From positions 32,661,501-32,725,500 of the forward strand of contig CM076140.1 of the NCBI GenBank assembly GCA_038025085.1: a stretch of 64,000 nucleotides of DNA, read 5' to 3'. The DNA is from Tetragonia tetragonoides. Lineage: Eukaryota; Streptophyta; Magnoliopsida; Caryophyllales; Aizoaceae. Below are positions 58,308 through 64,000 of the stretch, one piece after another (position 1 is the stretch's first letter; each line of letters starts with the position of its first letter). The notes under the pieces were generated by a model, which saw only the letters and a program-made list of their open reading frames with translations, ran no database searches and was not told the DNA's origin. Made by a program: the position numbers and the translations under genes.

Positions 58308-58708
58308 GCAATGTAGGATCGCTTTGTAAACATTGGCCTTGAAACTTTGAACTACTGTTTTTATGCATTTTATATGATATGTATGCTATGATGACTCGAC
58401 TCTGCCCGACTGATCTCTAAGTATGCAATGTGTTATGTAGTAGGGAGTAGGCCACAATTTAGGGAATAAAATAAAGAAAAAGGGTAAAAACTGCAAGAAA
58501 AACAAAAATTACACATATTATACCCCCTAAAAAAAAAGAAAATAGAAAAAGATAAAACTAAGAGAGTCTCGGGCTTTGTAATTCCGTTGTGCGTATGAAA
58601 AACTGGGCTTAAACCGAGCGGAATAGACCAAGTGGGCGGGGAGGAGCAAAAGGAGAAAAAACTGACTGGGCCAAGGTCAGGGCCGCTAGCGGCAATGGGC
58701 TGGAGATG
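58308..58708 (-). other. internal sequence between PMD gene and 5' LTR
   Basis: A-rich on the + strand around 58460-58560. It includes the perfect 12-bp palindrome GCCGCTAGCGGC near 58684. No primer binding site is present, as the element is deleted here. Confidence 0.5.
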
Positions 58709-59641
58709 ACGGCCTCTACTAACTCAAGTTTGCTTAATAATTTAAAGATATGATTCCCACACAAATCGGAATAACAACCTAGACTTAGACTATTAATTGG
58801 TTCATCACAAGCATCACAACATTTATTATTGACCCTTATTTAGACATGCATTCGATTGACAAGTTGGGCAGCACAACGACTAGACAGACAATCTTTAGGA
58901 AGCGATAAAAAACGTGTACTAGCATGATACCTATATTATGACTACTAGAAAATAAACAATTAGGCAAAAAATTTAATTTGAGCCCTCAGGAGTTCGTACC
59001 TGAACTATAGGCTATATTTAGCAAAAATAGTAAAGACAATATCTCAAATTTGGAAGAAAGAGGGGGAAGCTCAGTGTTAATACTCCTGAGAATAGAGGTT
59101 GTCAACTGTAGACTGTGTGATTTGAACTGAGGGAGGAGGGTTGTATTTATGGGCGCAGGAAGTAGGGCTGGACGGGTGAAGAGAGCCGATTTTTTGGAGT
59201 TGTGCTGAAAAAATAACCGGGCCTGGAAGCTGAGCCAGCGCCGCTAGCGACTCAGCTCACAGCCGCTAACAGCTCTGGATTTTATTCTAGAGCCACTGAC
59301 GGGTGTCATGTGACAGCTGTATGTCGTCACTATTTTAATTTTCCGAATGAAATTAGTGTTCTGAAAAAAATGAAAAGACTGTTTTACCCTTGGACGGTAA
59401 AAGACGGTTCTACTCTTGGTTCGCAACTTGGCGACCGGGAGTCGGAAAAAGTCATGAGAGTGTCGTTGGAAAGCTCTTGAACGGGGCTTTTGAATGGGAC
59501 TGGAATAAAGGAGTGATCGAGGAAAAGCTTGAGACCTTATCTTACTTATTAAAGCAAAAATAGCGTTGAAGTTTATAAATTACTCCTTTCATCATCGGGC
59601 TTTTGCGGAGAAATCTGAAGGCGCTTTTTTTGGCGTCAACA
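58709..59641 (-). repeat. Tat/Ogre-like 5' LTR, 3'-truncated
   Basis: Matches 53449-54410. On the minus strand it begins TGTTGACGCC at 59641 and stops at GAGGCCGTCA (58709), lacking the last ~330 bases present in the other LTR. TSD CGTAG follows at 59642. Confidence 0.85.
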
Positions 59642-59646
59642 CGTAG

Positions 59647-60508
59647 CGCTAATATAATACTTGTATCCATATATGATGATTAAGGAAGTAATTTTTGTAG
59701 ATGAAACTGTTCTTCTTGTAAACCTAAGGGTTGAGAGGGGGTATGCATACTTAGGAACATTAGAAGTACTTCGGGAGTCATCTATGCTCCGAGACGGTTG
59801 ATCCCTTTTTACCATTGTGCACAGGACTATGATCCTATTGAATCGACTGCGGTTTGTTTGGCAATTCATGCGATTCTCTTATCTCTAATGAACTTTGCTA
59901 ATGAATAACAGTAAATATTGGATTTATTATTTGGTGTTTGTTTTTTTAAATTAAGCATGTTGGCTTAACTTGGAGATTTAAATGGACTATGTGGTTACGA
60001 ATTACTTAGCGTAGCTGATTGTTTGTTTTCTTTTTACTTGTGTTTGTTGTCCATTTCTTTTCAATGATGGGCCTATGATGAACCTATATGAATTTCGTCT
60101 ATATGGGGGAGTAGATTGACAGGATTTTATAACTCATGGAGTAGAGCTAGAGGAAGGCGGCTTAAGAAGAAAGTATATCTTCTAAAAACATTTATCTCTA
60201 TTGTTTAGATTGGAATTCCTTTAATATTGGAATTATAATATTGTAACGAGATTAATTCTCTTGCATGAGAATTAATAGTTTACTATTTCTTATTTCATTT
60301 GGATTAATTGTTTTAAGTTTTGTTTGAAAGATAGTTATTATTTAATTATCTAGTACGTATGTTTGGGATGTAAACATTTGGTTCCTTTCTAGGCTTGTAT
60401 TTAATTTGAATATTAAATACGGCGGTGACGCTTCGAATTTTTAGGGTTTTTCCCTGCAACTCGTGATTTTAAATGGTTTTAAATTAGACAAAAATTCGGG
60501 GTGTTACA
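59647..60508 (+). repeat. chromovirus 3' LTR, right part
   Basis: Continues the LTR interrupted at 53114 and ends CGGGGTGTTACA, an inverted match to TGTAAYACC at 51166. The next bases, CATGT, would be the target duplication, but the left end is missing for comparison. Confidence 0.78.
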
Positions 60509-61051
60509 CATGTAATGTCTCAAGAGTATGCTCATCAATGCTCAAACTCATAATGGCATGCGTCAAATCAGTGTGGCTTAGTTTAAACATGTCTTCAACA
60601 AGGGAATCGCAAACATCAACAGTGCACAAGGAAGACATTTCGTCACTGGGGTGTTTCATAGCATCATAGATGTTAAAAGATATTTTCTCTCCATCAAACT
60701 CCATAGAAAGAGTCCCATCATACACATCAATCTTGGTCTTAGCAGTTCTCAAAAAAGGTCTTCCTAAAAGAATGGGTGAAAGGTCAGCTGAAGTACAATG
60801 TCCTTCCATCCTCAACACATAAAAATCAGCAGGAAAAACAACTCATTCACCTTAACCAAGATATCTTCAATCACACCTTCAGGATATGCTATGGAGTTGT
60901 CTGCTAATTGAATAACAACATCGGTGGGTTTTAAAGGTCCAAAATTTAGGGAGTTGTAAACGGATAAAGGCAAGACAATAATCGAGGCTCCCAAATCTAA
61001 CATATACCCAAAAATCTCAATGTTTCCTATTGTACAAGGTATAGCAAACAT
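60509..61051 (-). pseudogene. Athila-like protease, truncated
   Basis: GYMLDLGASIIVLPLSVYNS (active-site Asp in DLGAS), QLADNSIAYPEGVIEDILV, then, after a frameshift near 60815, ILLGRPFLRTAKTKIDVYDG. The reading ends at the chromovirus LTR boundary. It would be an aspartic protease of the polyprotein. Confidence 0.82.
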
Positions 61052-61129
61052 CCCAGGATCTTTTTTGAGAGGAAGTTTCTTTTGTAAAATAGCTGAACAT
61101 TCTCCCCAACTGTTACTTTCTCATTACCC

Positions 61130-62662
61130 TTAAGTCTTTTCTTGTTAGTGCAAAGTTCTTTCAAAATTTTGGCATATCAAGGCACTTGCTTAATGACATC
61201 TAACAAGGTAATGTTCACTTCAATTTTCTTAAAAACCTCTAAGACATCTTTCTCAGCTTCCTCCTTGTTATTCTTAGCCAATCTAGCAGGAAATTAAAGG
61301 GTGGCCCAATCTTGGTCTCAGGGAATGATTCTTCAGACTTTTTCTCATTTTATCTCAACTTGGTCTCATGGTTCACATTGGGTTCGACTTCTAACTCCTT
61401 CTCTAAATCTAAAGGATTCTTCTTCTTAGATCCATTCAAATCTTTCCCACTCCTTAATGTCACAACACAAGCATTTTCTCTAGGATTTCAAGGTTGGGAG
61501 GGAAGTTTGTTAGACATTTGAGCCGTTAATTGGCTCATCTCAGACGCTAACTGGCCCACTTGACTCTCTATGTTTTGAATACTAGCCTTAATATCCTTTT
61601 GAAATTTAATCGAGCTAGAGGAAAGGGACTTAACCATATCTTCAAGAGACATGCCTTGGGATTGATTTTGTGGAGGTTGATTAGAAGAAGTTTGGCCTTG
61701 ATTAAAGCAGGGGGGTTATTGGCATTTGGAGGTCTAACTCCTTTATTCTGCCACCTAAAATTAGGATGATCCCGCCATCTTTCATTATAGGTGTTCGAAT
61801 AACAGTTATATGTCCTTTGAGGCGGTCCAGGAAATCCTCCAAGAGCATTAGCTTGCTCTTTCAAACAAGGTGGGACAAGAATCGATTGGATGTCCCGTGT
61901 TTAGTCAAATACCACATGCTTTAACATGCACATTATTACCACTCAATATTTTTCCAACAAGGTTTGTTAGGTTGTCTAATTTTTGTTCCAAATTATGCAC
62001 ACCGACCTCTTTTACGTTTTGGGTGTCATCTTGTCTAGGTCTAAAAGAATGTGTGTTCGCAACCATAATAGCAATTAATTTTCGAGCATCTTGTGGGGGT
62101 TTTGTCCACTAGGGAACCACCACTAGCAGCATCAACAATGGATCTATCAGTTATTAGAAGACCTTTATAAAAGTATTGGATTAATAATTGTTCACTTATC
62201 TGGTGATGAGGACAACTAGCACATAATCTTTAAATCTTTCCCAATACTCATGCAAAGACTCTCCATTATACTGACGAATACCACAAATGTCTTTCCTAAT
62301 GGAAGCTGCAAGAGAAGCAGGAAATAACTTTTCTAGGAAAAGCCTTTGCATCTCTGTCCATGTACTCACATAACTAGGAGGCAATTAATACAACCAATAC
62401 TTAGCACTATCTTGCAGGCTAAAAGGAAAAGCGCACAATTTAATCACATCTTCTACCCCTCAGGTTTCATGATACTACACACAACATGAAGTTCTTTTAA
62501 GTGTCGGTGAGGATCTTCACCAGACATACCACGAAAAACAGGTAACAACTGAATAAACCTGGAATGCAATTTAAAAGCAGTAGTCACTTCAGGCAACACA
62601 ATGCAGAAGGGTTGGTCATCTAAACTAGGAGCAGCGAGCTCCTTCAGAGTACGATTAGCCAT
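61130..62662 (-). pseudogene. Athila-like gag, broken
   Basis: Starts MANRTLKELAAPSLDDQPFC at 62662 and continues VFRGMSGEDPHRHLKELHV. A stop or shift lies near 62450. Then WTEMQRLFLEKLFPASLAAS and YNGESLHEYWERFK (62196-62384) follow. The zinc knuckle reads CGI-stop-LNTGHPIDSCP with TGA (61905-61907) in place of the second Cys. The remaining region to 61130 is low-quality coding. Confidence 0.78.
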
Positions 62663-62876
62663 ATTAAAATATGTTGCAACAGTCTCACCAAAAGAAGTAG
62701 CAAAACTGAAAAACTCCTGTAGTGAATAGATTGGTTATTCTTTGAATCTTTCTTTTCCAATGACTTTACCGTCTCTCAACTTCATGCACCAAGGGTATCT
62801 ATTTTACAGTCGTCACAACTACAAAAACAAAAGGAAATAAAAAAATTAGAAATTAATTAAACTTAGCAAAACAATA

Positions 62877-62895
62877 ATCCCCGGCAACGGCTCCA
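62877..62895 (-). other. Athila-type primer binding site
   Basis: On the minus strand TGGAGCCGTTGCCGGGGAT resembles the TGGCGCCGTTGCCGGGGAT site used by Athila and Tat elements, with one change (A for C). Confidence 0.8.
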
Positions 62896-62910
62896 AAATT
62901 TTTCGCATGC

Positions 62911-63746
62911 TGTCGCAGGCACCAAACATTAATTTTTATTATTCACTCACTAACTCTAATTAACTAGTAGGTCGGGTAAGTAAGGGTCGATCCCACAAAG
63001 ATTAAGTTGCTAAAGTTAAATTAATTATCTAAATTAAAAATAAAAAATAAGTAAACTAAAATTTATTAACTAAAGAAAATAAAATTACTACTATTACAAG
63101 TCTACTACTAAAACGAACTAACTTCTATTTTATCTAAAAATACAAGTTTTGGGGGGATTTTTATGCGGTGGATTAACTAAATAAATGTTACAATAAAAAT
63201 CTATTAACTGATTAAATATGCAAATTTGAAAAGTGATAAAATAACAATAACAAGAATAGGCAAGAGGCATGTAATTTTATCAAGATATATGGATTGTACT
63301 GTTTTTGCACGTTAAGTCTATGTTTTTGCACCCCAATTAAAAGATACGAGTAAGTGATCAGGACCTTAAGAAATCCTACACTCACTTTATCTCTTATGTA
63401 GCTCTGTATAACTTCAATATTATTGTACTGAGAGTTCTTGTTTGAGACTTCCTTATTTTTGGTATGTCGCAAATCATCTTCTATTTATAGCCTCCATAGT
63501 TTTTGGGAAATGGAGATAATAATGTATGCAACTTTATAAACTTAATTTACTGATCTCAATTCCAATTAACAAATTACTACAATATCTACTTAAATGGGCA
63601 AATTTAACATGGGTCCATGCCCACTACTACCACTAACCATTTAACTCCACTAACCTCACTACTCCTAATTCTTAGGAAATAGCTATTGTCACTAAACATT
63701 TTTCATTAATAATTTAGTTTAATTATTTTTGGAGCATAATTCAACA
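62911..63746 (-). repeat. LTR sequence at the right end
   Basis: On the minus strand a TGTTGAATTATG start (63746), a TATA-like TATAAATAG near 63483, and GGGTCGATCCCACAAAG-type sequence (plus strand 62986-63000) before the primer site. It may be one LTR of about 840 bases or two fused LTR pieces, because an upstream purine tract suggests a 3' LTR while the downstream primer site suggests a 5' LTR. Confidence 0.5.
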
Positions 63747-63760
63747 CACCCCCTTGTTCC
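63747..63760 (-). other. polypurine-tract-like sequence
   Basis: On the minus strand GGAACAAGGGGGTG directly precedes the TGTTGAATTATG LTR start, as before a 3' LTR. Confidence 0.5.
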
Positions 63761-64000
63761 AAAATTTCTTCAAGATCTAATGAGCACATCTCTCACAACT
63801 TGTGAAGCACTTCTATTCATTGTTTGATGCACACTATCATTGTCACCATTTTTTGTTGTTGTTGTTGATGCACATGACCACCAACTTGATAATTTTAGGA
63901 GCACTTCTCTCATTGATGCATTTCTTGTCAATTGTTGATGCACTTCTCATCCACTTTCTTCAATTTGTAATGTTGACGCACTTCTCGTCCACTTGTTGAT
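63761..64000 (-). repeat. degenerate GATGCACTTCTC repeats
   Basis: TTGATGCACTTCTC-like motifs recur about six to eight times at irregular spacing to the window end. They are probably the 3' untranslated region of a retrotransposon extending to the right on the minus strand. Confidence 0.5.

Larger units (their letters stand above)
53115..59641 (-). mobile_element. Tat/Ogre-like non-autonomous LTR retrotransposon carrying a PMD gene
   Basis: A 6527-bp minus-strand element flanked by a perfect 5-bp duplication CGTAG (53110-53114 and 59642-59646). Its LTRs (minus orientation) start TGTAGACGCC/TGTTGACGCC and the complete copy ends CCTTACA. The 3' LTR is whole (53115-54410); the 5' LTR (58709-59641) lacks its last ~330 bases and the primer site. 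A purine tract (GTGGGGGCTTC on the minus strand, 54411-54421) precedes the 3' LTR, fixing orientation. No gag or pol is present. The interior holds satellite-like repeats and a + strand plant mobile domain gene. Confidence 0.85.
47880..60508 (+). mobile_element. chromovirus (Ty3/gypsy), 5'-truncated, with interrupted 3' LTR
   Basis: From a gag zinc knuckle through a gypsy-order pol (RT, RNase H, integrase, chromodomain-like C-terminus) to a 3' LTR. The LTR starts TGTAATACC at 51166 and ends GGGTGTTACA at 60508, interrupted by a 6.5-kb element at 53115-59641. No 5' LTR is present: the left part was lost at about 47.85 kb. The chromodomain-like end and long LTR suggest a Tekay/Del-type chromovirus. 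Confidence 0.85.
60509..62905 (-). mobile_element. Athila-like Ty3/gypsy element, antisense, gag-protease end
   Basis: The minus strand from a primer binding site (62877-62895) runs through gag and a retropepsin-like protease until the chromovirus LTR cuts it at 60508. Diagnostic motifs are MANRTLKELAAPSLD and DPHRHLKELHVVCS (Gag), and DLGAS and LLGRPFLRTAKTKIDVYDG (protease). RT and integrase are absent. The chromovirus probably inserted here and the remainder was lost. Confidence 0.82.

Noticed and set aside
39094..64000. A further FBL4 exon (expected NIGDMPLAELGEGC-like sequence)
   Set aside because: I looked for it in all the intervening sequence and did not see a convincing match, so I infer it lies right of the window or is lost.

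Overview
The window is nuclear DNA of a flowering plant, most likely a eudicot. The evidence is GT-AG introns, plant-type copia and gypsy LTR retrotransposons (chromovirus, Tat/Ogre-like and Athila-like), plant L1-type LINEs, and hAT, Tourist, Stowaway-like and CACTA DNA transposons. Nothing looks bacterial or organellar. I cannot name the species.

The only host gene I recognise is a leucine-rich-repeat gene resembling F-box/LRR-repeat protein 4 (FBL4). It is on the + strand and enters from the left. Four exons are visible (81-266, 12968-13162, 17014-17090, 38943-39093), separated by introns of about 12.7, 3.9 and 21.9 kb. A further intron is open to the right end. The exons read as LRRs in compatible phases, but exon 1 of the window has an in-frame TAG and exon 2 carries two extra bases that shift the frame. 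As sequenced, the locus looks like a pseudogene or contains errors.

The introns are nested mobile elements. From 0.5 to 12 kb there is a LINE, then a second LINE (18-bp target duplication) split by a 7.4-kb copia element, then an antisense LINE carrying a Tourist MITE. From 14.7 to 16.5 kb there is a hAT MITE and a hAT element inside a Stowaway-like MITE. From 17.3 to 28.5 kb lie a 19-bp LINE insertion, a nearly full-length LINE (ORF1 and ORF2) split by a 3.2-kb CACTA element containing a tRNA-like sequence, and an inverted LINE piece. From 28.9 to 34 kb a second copia element (perfect AAAGT duplication) sits in an antisense LINE. LINE remnants fill 35-38 kb.

Right of the last exon the order is: a gypsy-LTR-like fragment, two minisatellites, and a decayed copia element split by a younger LINE (15-bp duplication). 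Then comes a 5'-truncated chromovirus whose 2.8-kb 3' LTR is interrupted by a minus-strand Tat/Ogre-like non-autonomous retrotransposon (53115-59641, perfect CGTAG duplication). That element carries, antisense to itself, an intron-containing plant mobile domain (PMD) gene. The window ends with an antisense Athila-like gag-protease remnant, its primer binding site and LTR sequence.

The PMD cargo is the most interesting item. Because it is antisense to the element, its introns would not be removed when the element's RNA is made and reverse transcribed. All transposon coding regions here carry stops or frameshifts; none looks autonomous.
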